NCBI GenBank assembly: GCA_035627955.1
Contig: DASPKU010000010.1
Location: 1-64,000 of the forward strand
DNA from: Phycisphaerales bacterium
Lineage (GTDB): Bacteria; Planctomycetota; Phycisphaerae; Phycisphaerales; UBA1924
DNA length: 64,000 nt
Direction: 5' to 3'
Below the pieces are notes generated by a model. It ran no database searches. It was not told the origin of the DNA and was given only the letters and a program-made list of their open reading frames with translations. This document shows positions 16,247 to 25,350 of this stretch, piece by piece. A program made the translations under genes and the position numbers. Within the stretch, counting starts at the first letter, position 1; each line of letters opens with the position of its first letter.

Positions 16247-16568
16247 GCATTTGGGGGCCGGCGGTTCGGAAGCCCCGAACAGACCCGTGCAACCCATTTA
16301 TTCCTCCCACTCCGTTTGCCCATCCAGCATTCATGGTGTCTCTTCCACCCGGAGAACGGTTCTTTCTGATCGGGGTGCACCCAGTGCGCTGGCGGTCAGG
16401 CCGTAGCTCTTGATTGACTGATTCCCGCGGCGAAGCCGGGGCACGTTGTGCCTGCGCTATCCCCTTGCCCACGCGGCCTGGGAGTGGCGGCTGAACCGGG
16501 GGGGCGGTTGATCGCTGGGGACGGAGTGCGCCAGCGGTTTGTGCAGAGGGATTGTCAGGAGATCGAGT
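16247..16568. other. intergenic stretch, nothing specific seen
   Basis: About 320 bases between the terminator and the next start codon. I see no conserved frame, tRNA or riboswitch core. The last bases hold AGGAGA before the ATG at 16569, and the promoter of that gene should lie here. Confidence 0.5.
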
Positions 16569-17306
16569 ATGCAGCAGACTATCGCAGTGTCGGCCGTCGC
16601 CCTTGCCATCGCGAGCGGCGCCGCCCAGGCCGCGTTCTTCCGGTTCTCGCCGGACACCAATGACAACAGCTGGGCCTTCACGGGCAACGGCGCGAACGTG
16701 ACGGCGGCCACGGGCAGCACGCCCGTCATCCTGCACATCGATGACAACAACGGGCCCGCGCCTGAGCTGCAGGTGTCTGTGTCCTTCGTGGCGCAGTACA
16801 CGCTCACCTTCGTAGGGTCGGTGAACCTTCCGGGTGGGGGTCAGTCGCTGAGCTATGCCGCGAACGGCAGCTTCAGCTTCACGGACATCGCCAGCGGCGT
16901 GACGCTGCTGACCACGAACTTCTCCAACGCCCTGTTCACTACCCGCGGCGGCGCGAACAACGGCCCGTGGGCGACGACCGCTTCGCTGCAGGTCGATGAC
17001 GGCCTGGGCGCGGCGGTGTCGATGGTCTGGGGCGGCGCCAACCTGCCGGCCTACGGCCTGATGAATGGCGCTCTGAACGGCAGCCCCCGCGGCTTCGCGT
17101 TCGAGATGACGAGCCTGAACTCCAGCGGCGCTCTGCCTTACGCGGGCCAGAACCCCGGCGTGTCGATCAACCCCACGACTCGACTGCCTACGGCTCAGTG
17201 GTGGAGCGAGGCGACCTACTCGTCCACGGCCGCGATTCCTGCTCCCGCGACGCTCGCGGCGGTGGGTGTGGGCGCCCTGGCGATGGGCCGCCGCCGTCGC
17301 CGCTGA
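16569..17306 (+). CDS. exported protein with PEP-CTERM-like tail
   Basis: 245 residues. Start ATG at 16569, preceded by AGGAGA; it opens a signal peptide (MQQTIAVSAVALAIASGAAQA). The body is Asn/Thr/Gly-rich with alternating beta-type hydrophobicity. The tail is IPAPATLAAVGVGALAMG followed by five Arg, which is the tripartite PEP-CTERM design (P-x-P motif, hydrophobic helix, Arg cluster) with PAP in place of PEP. Such proteins are exported, cleaved by an exosortase-type enzyme and displayed or released. No exosortase lies in the window. A terminator follows. Function of the body unknown. Confidence 0.8.
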   Translation: MQQTIAVSAVALAIASGAAQAAFFRFSPDTNDNSWAFTGNGANVTAATGSTPVILHIDDNNGPAPELQVSVSFVAQYTLTFVGSVNLPGGGQSLSYAANGSFSFTDIASGVTLLTTNFSNALFTTRGGANNGPWATTASLQVDDGLGAAVSMVWGGANLPAYGLMNGALNGSPRGFAFEMTSLNSSGALPYAGQNPGVSINPTTRLPTAQWWSEATYSSTAAIPAPATLAAVGVGALAMGRRRRR

Positions 17307-17352
17307 GATCGTCTTTGATCGTCCTCCGAGTTTGAACGGAACTGAAGCACAA

Positions 17353-17382
17353 CACGGCCCTCTGGGGCCGTGCTGTGTTTTT
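17353..17382 (+). terminator. rho-independent terminator after PEP-CTERM-like gene
   Basis: Stem CACGGCCC / GGGCCGTG with loop TCTG, then CTGTG and a run of five T. Confidence 0.8.
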
Positions 17383-17421
17383 GCAGGTTGTGGTTGTTGT
17401 TGCGATAGAGTCGGGCAGCGC

Positions 17422-18285
17422 TCAGGCGCGGACCACGCCGGCGACCTCGGTGGCGAAGCGTGCCGCGGCGTCGTGGATGTTCTGCTCCCATGAGGCGGAG
17501 CCCTGGGCGTAGATGACCGAGCGGCTGGCGGTGACGAGCACGCCGCACTCGGCGATGCTTTTGCCCGGGCGGACCATGGCTCGGATGTCTTCTGCGGTGC
17601 CGCCCTGGGCGCCGTAGCCGGGGATGAGGAAGAGCTGGTCCGGCATGCGCTGGCGCATGGCCGCGGCCTCGGCGCTCTTGGTGGCGCCGACGACGGCGCC
17701 CAGGGCGCTCAGCTCGCGGGCGGACTTGTACTTGAAGCCGACGCCCTGCACGAAGGACGCAATCATCTCGCCGACGGTGCGGCCGTCGATGAGGGGCTGG
17801 CGCTGCACGGCGTCGCTGTCGGGGTTGCTGGTGCGGACGAGGGAGAAGACGCCGAGCCCAGCGTCGAGCAGGGGGGTGAGGCCGCTCGCGCCGAGGTAGG
17901 GGCTGGCGGTAATCCAGTGGGCGCCCAGGTGCGTTGCGGCCGCGGCGTAGTGGGCGGCGGTGGTGGAGATGTCGCCGCGCTTGGCGTCCCACACGACGAC
18001 CAGCCCGAGCCGCACGGCCTCGGCGACGGCGTCTTCCATGACAGCAAAGCCGCGGGAGCCGTAGCGCTCGAAGCACGCGGACTGGAACTTGACCGCGGGT
18101 GCGACGCCGGCGCAGGCCCGCAGGACGCCCCGGCAGAACTCGGCGATGGCAGCGGTGGGCTCGTGGTGGCGGGCGCGGAGGTCGGCCGGGAGGTTCTCGA
18201 GCACGGGGTCGAGGCCGACGCAGACGGGGGAGCCAAACTTGTCGATCGCGGCCGCGAGCCGCTCGGCGGGGTGCATGGTGGCCAT
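17422..18285 (-). CDS. pyrF: orotidine-5'-phosphate decarboxylase
   Basis: 287 residues, the length of the longer PyrF subfamily 2. The catalytic signature DAKRGDI (Asp100, Lys102, Asp105) is intact, with VCVGLDPVLENLP at the N-terminus and LIPGYGAQGG as the phosphate-binding loop near the C-terminus. It converts OMP to UMP, the last step of de novo pyrimidine synthesis, in the cytosol. No other pyr gene is nearby. It is divergent from the DUF971 gene, with 63 bp between the start codons, so both promoters lie in that short gap. Confidence 0.93.
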   Translation of the reverse strand: MATMHPAERLAAAIDKFGSPVCVGLDPVLENLPADLRARHHEPTAAIAEFCRGVLRACAGVAPAVKFQSACFERYGSRGFAVMEDAVAEAVRLGLVVVWDAKRGDISTTAAHYAAAATHLGAHWITASPYLGASGLTPLLDAGLGVFSLVRTSNPDSDAVQRQPLIDGRTVGEMIASFVQGVGFKYKSARELSALGAVVGATKSAEAAAMRQRMPDQLFLIPGYGAQGGTAEDIRAMVRPGKSIAECGVLVTASRSVIYAQGSASWEQNIHDAAARFATEVAGVVRA

Positions 18286-18337
18286 AGGGTGCCCTCAGCT
18301 CGGCGCGGTGTGGCCGAGGCACGCAACACTATCCGAC

Positions 18338-18343
18338 TATCCT
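18338..18343 (+). promoter_or_regulatory. possible -10 element (TATCCT), leaderless
   Basis: TATCCT ends five bases before ATG 18349. No Shine-Dalgarno is present. Confidence 0.45.
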
Positions 18344-18348
18344 CGCCC

Positions 18349-18693
18349 ATGGACGCGCCGCGGCACATCGACCTCAAGAAGGACAAGGGGCTGACGGTGG
18401 AGTGGCAGGACGGGGCGACGAGCTACTACTCGATTCCCTACCTGCGGCGGATGTCGCCCAGCGCCGATGCGCGGGACCTGCGGGAGAAGCTGACGAAGAA
18501 CCCGCTGACGGTGCTGCCTGCGTCTCGCTCGCAGGGACCGCTGGTGGCGACGGACGCGGAGCTGGTGGGGAACTACGCGATCAAGATCACGTTCTCGGAT
18601 GGGCACGCGACGGGGCTGTATTCGTGGAAGTACCTGCGGGAGATTGATCCGGCGGTGAAGGAGCGGGAGGCGCCGCCGGGCGCTTCGGCATAG
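18349..18693 (+). CDS. DUF971 domain protein
   Basis: 114 residues consisting of one DUF971 domain: KGLTVEWQDGATSYYSIPYLRR near the start and VGNYAIKITFSDGHATGLYS near the end, ending in the W-x-Y-L-R motif SWKYLREID. DUF971 is the N-terminal domain of gamma-butyrobetaine hydroxylase and is also found alone or fused to Mrp/ApbC-type Fe-S carriers, so a role in iron or Fe-S metabolism is possible. Start ATG 18349. Its TAG lies inside the first unit of a 9-bp repeat array that fills the gap to recG. Confidence 0.85.
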   Translation: MDAPRHIDLKKDKGLTVEWQDGATSYYSIPYLRRMSPSADARDLREKLTKNPLTVLPASRSQGPLVATDAELVGNYAIKITFSDGHATGLYSWKYLREIDPAVKEREAPPGASA

Positions 18694-18724
18694 GACTCAT
18701 AGGAGTCATGGGACTCATAGGACT
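18689..18724. repeat. 9-bp tandem array, four units, starting at a stop codon
   Basis: CATAGGACT, CATAGGAGT, CATGGGACT, CATAGGACT. The first unit supplies the TAG stop (18691-18693) of the DUF971 gene. The array leads up to the -10 of recG. Confidence 0.85.
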
Positions 18725-18734
18725 GTTGGGCTGT

Positions 18735-18740
18735 TACCCT
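18735..18740 (+). promoter_or_regulatory. possible -10 element (TACCCT), leaderless start of recG
   Basis: TACCCT ends seven bases before GTG 18748; no ribosome-binding site. Confidence 0.45.
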
Positions 18741-18747
18741 GCGGGCT

Positions 18748-20907
18748 GTGTCTGAGTCGCCTTACCTCTTGACAACACCGCTCTCCGACATCCGCGCGAT
18801 CACGGATCGGCAGGTGTCGCTGCTCAGGGGGCTGGGGATTACGCGCCTCGGTCACCTGATCGCGCACCTCCCCATGCGGCATGAGAAGATCGAGGCGGAG
18901 ACGCCGCTAGGTGAGCTGGTGGCGGGGCAGCTGGTGTCGGCGCGGGGGACGATCTCGGCGACACGGCCAGTGCGGAAGGGCAAGCTGCCGCGGCTGGAGC
19001 TGGCGCTGATCGACGAGACGGGGCGGCTGGATGTGGTCATCTTCAACGCCCCGCGCTGGCGGATGGAGCAGCTGCACCCGGGCGTGCGGATCCGCGTCAC
19101 GGGTAAGCCGCAGACACGCGGACCGGGCTTGCAGATGGCTAACCCCAAGATCGACGTGCTGAAGGAGGGGACCGAGGAGCCGGACCTGTCGGACGCGCGG
19201 GTGCGGCCTGTGTACCCCGCGACCGAGGAGCTCAAGAGCGCGGAGATCGAGAAGGTCGTGCAGAAGGTGCTCGACGGGGCGCTGCCGCTGCTGGAGGACC
19301 ACCTGCCGGAGGCGTACCGCAAGGAACGCGGGCTGCCCAGCCTCTCCGAGGCGTACCGCATGCAGCACCGGCCCGAGTCGCTGGAAGAGACCAAGGTATC
19401 GCGCCGGCGGCTGGCGTACGACGAGCTGCTGATGCTGCAGGTGGGCGTGCACCTCAAGCGGGCGCTGCTGCGGAACACGCTGAAGGCGCCGGCGCTGAAG
19501 TTTAATGACGCGATTGACCGGCATATCCGCGAGCGGCTGCCGTACCAGCTCACGCCGGGGCAGGAGGAGGTCGTGCGCGAGATCGCGAAGGACCTCAGCC
19601 AGTCGGTGCCGACGAACCGGCTGATCCAGGGCGACGTGGGCAGCGGCAAGACGCTGGTGGCGCTGTACGCGATGCTGCTGGCGGTGGCGAGCCAGCGGCA
19701 GGCGAGCCTGATGGCGCCGACCGAGCTGCTGGCGGAGCAGCACTTCGCGAGCATCTCGCGGATGCTGCACGGCTCACGGGTGAAGGTCGAGCTCCTCACC
19801 GGCAGCACGCCCCGGCCCGAGCGCGAGTCGATGCTCGCGCGCCTCGCGGACGGCGAGATCAACATCCTGATCGGGACGCACGCGCTGCTGACCGAGAGCG
19901 TGCAGTTCAAGGCGCTGGTGCTCGCGGTGATTGATGAGCAGCACCGCTTCGGCGTGCACCAGAGGGCGGCCCTGCGCGACAAGGCCACCGAGGGGGCGAC
20001 GACGCCGCACGTGCTGGTGATGACGGCGACGCCGATCCCGCGGACAATGGCGATCACGCTGTTTGGTGATCTCGACATCTCGTCGATTCGGGGCCTTCCG
20101 CCGGGGCGGACGCCGATCCGCACGAAGGTGCTGCCGCCCGAGCACCGCGAGATCGCCTACGGCGAGATCGAGGCGCGGCTCGCACGCGGCGAGCAGGCGT
20201 ACTACGTCGTGCCAGCGATCGACCCCACGCACCAGGACGAGGGGGATTACATGCCCGTGGCCGGCGACGGTGGTGCCGTTGCTGCCCCGCTGCGGGACGT
20301 GCGCACGGCGGTGCGGGAGCTGGAGCAGCGGTTCCCGGGGGCGAGGATCGCGGCCGTGCACGGGCAGCTTTCGCGGGCGACGCGCGAGCCGGTGATGGAG
20401 CGGTTCCGCAATGGAACGATCCAGATCCTGGTTGCAACGACGGTGATCGAGGTGGGCGTGGACGTGCCCAACGCGACGCTGATGGTGGTCGACAACGCCG
20501 ACCGCTTCGGCTTGGCGCAACTGCACCAGCTGCGCGGGCGCGTGGGACGCGGCAGCAAGGAGTCGGCGTGCTACCTGATCGCGGGCGAGACCGACCCGGC
20601 CAACCCCAACCCCGAATCGGCGGCGCGCCTGGCGATCATGGAGAAGACGACCGACGGCTTCGCGCTGGCGGAGAAGGACCTGGAGATCCGCGGGCCGGGC
20701 GAGATGTTCGGGGCGCGGCAGTCGGGGCTGCCGCCCTTCAAGGTGGCGGACCTGATGCGGGACCGCGAGCTGCTGCTGCTGGCGAAGCGGGACGCGGCGG
20801 CGTGGGTGGGGGCATCGCCGCGGATGGAGCGGGCGCAGGACCAGCTGCTGCTGCGGCGGTTGACGAAGGCGTTTGGGCGGGAGTTGGGGCTGGCGGATGT
20901 GGGGTGA
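18748..20907 (+). CDS. recG: ATP-dependent DNA helicase RecG
   Basis: 719 residues, the family length. An N-terminal OB-fold wedge domain (LVSARGTISATRPVRKGKLP) is followed by the helicase core: Walker A GDVGSGKT at about 293-300, the DEQH box DEQHRFGVHQRAAL at about 395, motif III MTATPIPRTMA, and motif VI QLRGRVGRG. The C-terminal TRG-type region is present. RecG regresses stalled replication forks and branch-migrates Holliday junctions. The GTG start at 18748 is the only plausible start and has a -10 box but no Shine-Dalgarno, which suggests leaderless translation. Confidence 0.95.
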   Translation: MSESPYLLTTPLSDIRAITDRQVSLLRGLGITRLGHLIAHLPMRHEKIEAETPLGELVAGQLVSARGTISATRPVRKGKLPRLELALIDETGRLDVVIFNAPRWRMEQLHPGVRIRVTGKPQTRGPGLQMANPKIDVLKEGTEEPDLSDARVRPVYPATEELKSAEIEKVVQKVLDGALPLLEDHLPEAYRKERGLPSLSEAYRMQHRPESLEETKVSRRRLAYDELLMLQVGVHLKRALLRNTLKAPALKFNDAIDRHIRERLPYQLTPGQEEVVREIAKDLSQSVPTNRLIQGDVGSGKTLVALYAMLLAVASQRQASLMAPTELLAEQHFASISRMLHGSRVKVELLTGSTPRPERESMLARLADGEINILIGTHALLTESVQFKALVLAVIDEQHRFGVHQRAALRDKATEGATTPHVLVMTATPIPRTMAITLFGDLDISSIRGLPPGRTPIRTKVLPPEHREIAYGEIEARLARGEQAYYVVPAIDPTHQDEGDYMPVAGDGGAVAAPLRDVRTAVRELEQRFPGARIAAVHGQLSRATREPVMERFRNGTIQILVATTVIEVGVDVPNATLMVVDNADRFGLAQLHQLRGRVGRGSKESACYLIAGETDPANPNPESAARLAIMEKTTDGFALAEKDLEIRGPGEMFGARQSGLPPFKVADLMRDRELLLLAKRDAAAWVGASPRMERAQDQLLLRRLTKAFGRELGLADVG

Positions 20908-20915
20908 GGGGTGAA

Positions 20916-20985
20916 GACCCTCGCTTGCGCGTCGGGCTCGTTGGAGGGGATGCGGGGACCCTCGCTGGCACGTCGGGCTCGTTGG
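20916..20985. repeat. two direct copies of a 29-bp dispersed repeat
   Basis: Copies at 20916-20944 and 20957-20985 differ at two positions (core GACCCTCGCT-x-GC-x-CGTCGGGCTCG). The reverse complement reads as the AACGAGCCC family also present as inverted pairs at 27488-27571 and 53768-53851. Confidence 0.8.
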
Positions 20986-21042
20986 GCGTGGTGGACCTTC
21001 GCTATTCTGTGGGTGGTACGGATGGCACCTTGGAGATTCACC

Positions 21043-22320
21043 ATGAGGCGTGGCGTGTTGGCGGTGGTGGCGGCGGCGGGGCTGCTGGTTGGGGTAGGGG
21101 CGTTCACGGGCGTTGCTAAAGCGCAGGGCTCCAGCGCGGCAGCCAAGGGCGAGGACGCGTCCAAGCTGCTGGAGAAGGCGCGGGCCGCGCTGTCGAAGGT
21201 GAACGCGCTCAGCTATGAGGGTTCGGTGGTCGGCGGCGGTGGGCTGAACGCTCCGGAGGTCAAGGCGCAGGTCTCGATGGCCAAGGCCGATGCGGGCGGG
21301 TGGAAGGTGTACGCGAAGGGCACCTCGGGCACGACGCCCTTCGAGGTGGCGTACGACGGCGTGCAGGCGAAGTCGGTTCGCGAGGCGGACAAGGCCGTGT
21401 ACGAGAAGACGCCCAAGGACCACGCGGACCTGATCGTGTTCTTCAGCGGGCAGCAGGCCAAGCACCCGGTGGCGTGGGAGCTGATCGAGGAGTCGCCCCT
21501 GCCAGCGACGGGCACGCCCGTGCTGGAGGGCGAGGCGACGGTGGACGGTGAGGCGTGCGATGTCGTGCGCGTGCCGGGCAAGGCGGACGCGAAGGAGGGG
21601 GCGCCCGACGCCGACTACGGCTACAGCGTGGCGATCGCACGCCGGGACTCGCTGCCGCGCCGGATCGAGCGGCGGGTGGGGATCGCGGGCACGCAGTCGC
21701 GGGTGCTGACGCTGTCGAAGTTCAAGGTCAACGGGGAGTCGGTGGGGGCGCCGTACTCGCTGTCGGTGCCGGACGGGTACGCGGTGCGGCAGGCGGACGT
21801 GGTCAAGAAGAAGAAGGGCCCCAGCGGCGGGCCGAAGGAGCCCAAGCAGGCAAAGCCAGCGGGCAAGGTGGATGTGGGCGCGGTGGCGCCGGAGTTCGCG
21901 CTCAAGGACGCGAGCGGCAAGGAGCACAAGCTCAGCGACTACAAGGGCAGGGTCGTGGTGCTGGACTTCTGGGCGACGTGGTGCGGGCCGTGCAAGATGG
22001 CGATGCCTGGGCTGCAGAAGCTGCACACGAAGTACAAGGGTCGGGGCGTGTCGGTGCTGGGGATCAACGTCAACGAGAACGGCGATCCCGTCGAGTACAT
22101 GAAGAAGAACAAGTTCACGTACGGGCTGCTGCTCAACGGGGAGGAGCTGGCGCAGTCGTACGAGATCGGGCCGATCCCGATGTTCATCATCGTGGGCAAG
22201 GACGGAAAGATCATCTGGAAGGCGGTGGGGTACTCGCCGGATCACCAGCAGGAGATGGCGGAGGTGATCGAGAAGGAACTGGGCAGCAAGGGCGAGGGCG
22301 AGAAGAAGGGGGGCGAGTGA
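21043..22320 (+). CDS. TlpA/ResA-like thioredoxin with N-terminal lipoprotein-carrier-like domain
   Basis: 425 residues from ATG 21043 (GGAG eight bases upstream). A signal peptide (MRRGVLAVVAAAGLLVGVGA) is followed by a region of about 230 residues whose beta pattern (LSYEGSVVGGGGL, YSVAIARRDSLPRRIE) resembles LolA/OutA-type lipoprotein-binding or DUF2092 domains. After a KKKKGPSGG linker comes a thioredoxin domain with WATWCGPCKMAMP (Trp313, Cys314, Cys317) and the cis-proline IGPIPMFIIV. It probably catalyses disulfide exchange in the periplasm. TATTCT at 21003-21008 may be its -10. Its stop overlaps the next start (TGATG). Confidence 0.85.
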   Translation: MRRGVLAVVAAAGLLVGVGAFTGVAKAQGSSAAAKGEDASKLLEKARAALSKVNALSYEGSVVGGGGLNAPEVKAQVSMAKADAGGWKVYAKGTSGTTPFEVAYDGVQAKSVREADKAVYEKTPKDHADLIVFFSGQQAKHPVAWELIEESPLPATGTPVLEGEATVDGEACDVVRVPGKADAKEGAPDADYGYSVAIARRDSLPRRIERRVGIAGTQSRVLTLSKFKVNGESVGAPYSLSVPDGYAVRQADVVKKKKGPSGGPKEPKQAKPAGKVDVGAVAPEFALKDASGKEHKLSDYKGRVVVLDFWATWCGPCKMAMPGLQKLHTKYKGRGVSVLGINVNENGDPVEYMKKNKFTYGLLLNGEELAQSYEIGPIPMFIIVGKDGKIIWKAVGYSPDHQQEMAEVIEKELGSKGEGEKKGGE

Positions 22321-22724
22321 TGAACGACACCGAAATCGATGTGCTGGCGAACGAGTCGCGGAACCTCACGAACAAGACGGGCGAGCACAACCTGTGGAAG
22401 GCGGTGCTGAAGCTGCCGGCGTGGTACTTCGTGGCGCAGGGCAGCGGTGAGGATGTGGAGCCGCTGGTGGCGAAGGTGGGCGGGCGGCCGACGCTGCTGG
22501 CCTTCACCAGCGAGGAGCGTGCCACGGCGTTCACGCGCCATCTCGAATCCCGCCAGGGCGGCGCCCGGCGGGGCGTGCTCGACATGGAGGTGGCCGACGC
22601 GGTCGCGTACTGCCAGCGGCTGTTCGAGGCCGGGGTGGAGACGATCCACTTCAACAGCGGCGACTACGAGTTCAGCAGCGGGATGATCAAGCTGAAGGAC
22701 ATGGCGGGGCGTTACGGGAGCTGA
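22320..22724 (+). CDS. SseB-like domain protein
   Basis: 134 residues. The segment KLPAWYFVAQG through GRPTLLAFTSEERATAFTRH resembles the SseB N-terminal fold (a short domain with L-x-F-T-S-x-E-R-A). The remainder is unrecognised. No signal peptide. The ATG shares a base with the TGA of the thioredoxin gene (22318-22322), so it is translationally coupled to it, although one product is exported and the other cytosolic. Function unknown. Confidence 0.65.
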   Translation: MNDTEIDVLANESRNLTNKTGEHNLWKAVLKLPAWYFVAQGSGEDVEPLVAKVGGRPTLLAFTSEERATAFTRHLESRQGGARRGVLDMEVADAVAYCQRLFEAGVETIHFNSGDYEFSSGMIKLKDMAGRYGS

Positions 22725-22737
22725 CGAAGCGATCGCC

Positions 22738-22773
22738 CATAGGTCTAATAGGTCTTCGAGGTCCTCGAGGATC
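22738..22773. repeat. 9-bp tandem array, four units
   Basis: CATAGGTCT, AATAGGTCT, TCGAGGTCC, TCGAGGATC between two convergent genes; same class as the CATAGGACT array at 18689. Confidence 0.8.
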
Positions 22774-22785
22774 TCCGCAGTTGCG

Positions 22786-23607
22786 CTACCGCCACTCGTG
22801 GGCATCTGGCACGTAGTGCGGCGCGTTGTCGCCCACGGAGCCGATGCGGTGGAGCTCATCAATCATCAACTCGGGGCTGGCGCGCCAGGCGCGGGCGCTG
22901 CCGTCCGCGGCCACGGCCATCGACAGGTCGCCCGCGTGCCGGAAGGAGGTCGTCGGCGAGTCGTTGGGCACCCACTCCGTGCCCGACCAGAGCATGGGCG
23001 GGTCGAGGAGTGCCGAGTTGCGCGGCGTGCCCGCAGGGAGCATCGCGTCGGCGAAAACGAAGAGGCTCGAGGGCTGCTGGATGTCGGCGAGCCGCCGCCA
23101 TGGGCGGTGGCCAATGGTGAACGCCCAGCCGGGCGTCTTGCTCGGCGAGAGGTAGTAGCCGTTGTAGCCGTACGTGCTCGTGGGCTCGCGGCTGGGGCCC
23201 TGCGGCTGGTACGTGCCCCAGGGCTGCTCCGGGCACTCGTACACCGATCGCTGCGCGAGTGAGGCGTCGAGGTAGGGCGCGATGAAGCCGCGGGCGTGGT
23301 CGACGGGGGTGGTGCTGCTGCCGTGCGTGCCCCACCAGTAGATGACGGGGCCGCTGCCGATGTCCTGCGTGGACCAATAGGCGAGGGGGATGGCGCGGTC
23401 GGCGTGCGTGCCGGCGTAGAGGGTCCACGCGGCCCCCAGCTGCCGCTGGTTGGCCAGGCAGCGCGTGCCGCGGGCGGAGGCGCGGGCCGCGCCGAGCGAG
23501 GGCAGCAGCACGCCCACGAGCAGCGCGATGATGGCGATGACCACCAGCAGCTCGATGAGCGTGAAGGCCCGACGCGTGGTCAGGCTCGTGGTCAGATGCG
23601 CGGTCAC
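22786..23607 (-). CDS. type II secretion/type IV pilus-like pseudopilin
   Basis: 273 residues from the GTG at 23607. The N-terminus has the prepilin peptidase site and helix: [20 protein letters not shown] followed by [12 protein letters not shown]. The rest ([21 protein letters not shown], then a C-terminal [20 protein letters not shown]) is the planctomycete pseudopilin plan with an H-x-n-DG-type tail. Its start overlaps the stop of the beta-propeller gene (GTGA, 23604-23607), so it is the third gene of the riboswitch-controlled operon. It likely sits in the envelope as part of a secretion pseudopilus or as a surface fibre. Confidence 0.85.
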   Translation of the reverse strand: MTAHLTTSLTTRRAFTLIELLVVIAIIALLVGVLLPSLGAARASARGTRCLANQRQLGAAWTLYAGTHADRAIPLAYWSTQDIGSGPVIYWWGTHGSSTTPVDHARGFIAPYLDASLAQRSVYECPEQPWGTYQPQGPSREPTSTYGYNGYYLSPSKTPGWAFTIGHRPWRRLADIQQPSSLFVFADAMLPAGTPRNSALLDPPMLWSGTEWVPNDSPTTSFRHAGDLSMAVAADGSARAWRASPELMIDELHRIGSVGDNAPHYVPDAHEWR

Positions 23608-25304
23608 GGGCGGCCCCCAATCAGCAGGGCGCTCTCGGGGGCGCGCAAGGCGTTGATGAGCAGTGAGCGGTCCGCGGCGGTGGGCTGGCCGTCGCGGTCG
23701 AGGTCGCGGGCGGCGGTAGAGAGTGAGGATTCCCACGTGTAGAGGTCGCCCGTGCTAACGACGAAATCCTGCGACAGGTCGAGCATCGCGGGCGTGGGGC
23801 CGAAGTGCACGAGACCGGCGGTGCCGACTGAGATTAGAGCGGCGCCGGGGGCGGCGGGGCTGCCGCCGGCGCCGGTGGTGTGGGCCTGCACGAAAGCCGG
23901 GCTGAAGGGCGGCGCGTCGAGGTCGAGCACGAACAGCTCGTGCGAGGGGGAGGAGAACGTGCCGCTGGGGGGGATCAGCCCCACCGCCAGCGTGGTGCGT
24001 CCGCCGAACGTGCTGGCGACCGGCTGCTGCGTCCAGCCGCCCACGGCGAGGTGCTCGCCGGGGTCAATGAAGCCGTTGAGATTGAGGTCGTTCCATGTCG
24101 CGACCGCGGAGTTCCACAGCAGCACGCCGCTGCTGCCGAGGTCCTGGAAGAGCTCGACGGCGGGGAGCGAGCCGAAGCCCTGGATGCCGGTGGAGAGTGC
24201 GATGCGCCCGCCGGGCAGCGGCACGGGGATGGACATCGTGCGGTTGCAGGGCGTGGACCAGATAAGCGAGCCGTCGCGGGCACTCACCTTGACGAGGTTT
24301 CCGGCGTCGAGGCCGCCGCTGAAGGCGTAGGTGGCCGCGAGGAGGCTGGGGGGCTCGCGGCTACGCGCCGGCGGCAGGACGCAGAGGCCGCCGAAGAAGC
24401 CCTCGGGGTGAGGGTTCTCGAAGGTGAAGATCGAAGATGGAACATCGGCGAAGGCGTCGAACGCCTCGATCTTCCCCGCGTTGCCGCCCCCGCCGCCCGC
24501 GCCCAGCGTCGCCACGTACACGTGCCCCAGGCCGCCCATTGCAGAGGGCAAGTACGCGGGGCTGTTGCCAGAGCTGCCGCCGATGGGTGCGGACCACACG
24601 ATTGCCCCGGGCTGGCGCGGGTTGGTCGGCGAAAGCGGGGCCGTGTTGATGCAGTAGAGCTTGGCCGCGGTGCTGAAGCCGTCATAGTCGGTGATGAAGA
24701 GCCGTCCGGGGCGGCCCGGCTCGTTGACCACCAGCGGCGAGGCGTTGACGACGCTGCGGGTGAGCTGCGCCTGCCAGCGCTGGGCACCGGTGGCCTGGTC
24801 GAAGGCGGTGACAAAGCGCTGCGAGGCGAAGATGACGGTGCCCGCGCGATCGTCGAGCACGGGGCCGGTGTCGGAGTCGAGCACGGTGCTGGCGACGGGC
24901 ATCCACCAGCGGACGGCGCCGGTGCTGCGGTCGAAGGCGAAGAGGCGGGTCTGGTTCGCGGGCTGGCCGGGCGGGCTGACGCGCCCCACGGCGAACACGG
25001 CGTCGCGCGAGACGGCGGTGGGGGCCTGGCCGATGAAGCTGATGGTGTTGCCGTCGGCGTCGGTGGAGCGGGTCCACGTCGCGGCCAGCGGACGGTCGAT
25101 CGCAGCCAGCGGGTGCGGTGTCGTCGCGAGGCGGGACGGCCCCTGCCCGAGCGTGCTCCACGCCCCCGGCGGCGCGAGGTGCTGCAGCCCGACGGGTCCG
25201 CCGGGGTAGGCCGTCTGCGCGCGGAGCGAACATGGAAGATGGAACATCGACGCGAGGATGATCGCGATCTTCGATCTTCGATGTTGCCCGAAGCGCTGCG
25301 GCAT
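23604..25304 (-). CDS. exported PQQ-like beta-propeller protein with dockerin-like tail
   Basis: 566 residues. An Arg-rich start and a hydrophobic segment ([19 protein letters not shown]) act as a signal peptide. The body has repeated propeller blades typical of PQQ-like WD proteins ([52 protein letters not shown]). The C-terminus holds one type I dockerin-like loop ([20 protein letters not shown]). No catalytic residues recognised; a binding role is likely. It is the second gene after the cobalamin riboswitch. In Bacteroidota, surface beta-propellers (BtuG) capture B12, which makes an analogous role conceivable but unproven. An alternative GTG start lies at 25322. Confidence 0.8.
   Translation of the reverse strand: MPQRFGQHRRSKIAIILASMFHLPCSLRAQTAYPGGPVGLQHLAPPGAWSTLGQGPSRLATTPHPLAAIDRPLAATWTRSTDADGNTISFIGQAPTAVSRDAVFAVGRVSPPGQPANQTRLFAFDRSTGAVRWWMPVASTVLDSDTGPVLDDRAGTVIFASQRFVTAFDQATGAQRWQAQLTRSVVNASPLVVNEPGRPGRLFITDYDGFSTAAKLYCINTAPLSPTNPRQPGAIVWSAPIGGSSGNSPAYLPSAMGGLGHVYVATLGAGGGGGNAGKIEAFDAFADVPSSIFTFENPHPEGFFGGLCVLPPARSREPPSLLAATYAFSGGLDAGNLVKVSARDGSLIWSTPCNRTMSIPVPLPGGRIALSTGIQGFGSLPAVELFQDLGSSGVLLWNSAVATWNDLNLNGFIDPGEHLAVGGWTQQPVASTFGGRTTLAVGLIPPSGTFSSPSHELFVLDLDAPPFSPAFVQAHTTGAGGSPAAPGAALISVGTAGLVHFGPTPAMLDLSQDFVVSTGDLYTWESSLSTAARDLDRDGQPTAADRSLLINALRAPESALLIGGRP
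24426..24446. repeat. 7-bp array inside the beta-propeller gene
   Basis: Three heptamers, GAAGATC, GAAGATG, GAACATC, within coding sequence (they encode part of a DVPSSIFTF segment on the minus strand). The same units recur at 25228 and 26767-27070. Confidence 0.6.
25228..25290. repeat. 7-bp array forming the signal-peptide region of the beta-propeller gene
   Basis: Nine heptamers in register, starting GAACATG, GAAGATG, GAACATC and ending TTCGATC, TTCGATG, TTGCCCG. The two halves are roughly inverted. They lie within the codons of the predicted signal peptide. Confidence 0.65.
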
Positions 25305-25350
25305 CAAAGACCGCCCGCGCACCTCTCGGCACGCAGGCGGCTCTCCTCGA

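Noticed and set aside
17353-17382. Bidirectional terminator serving pyrF as well
   Set aside because: The stem lacks a T tract on the minus strand, so it is assigned only to the plus-strand gene.
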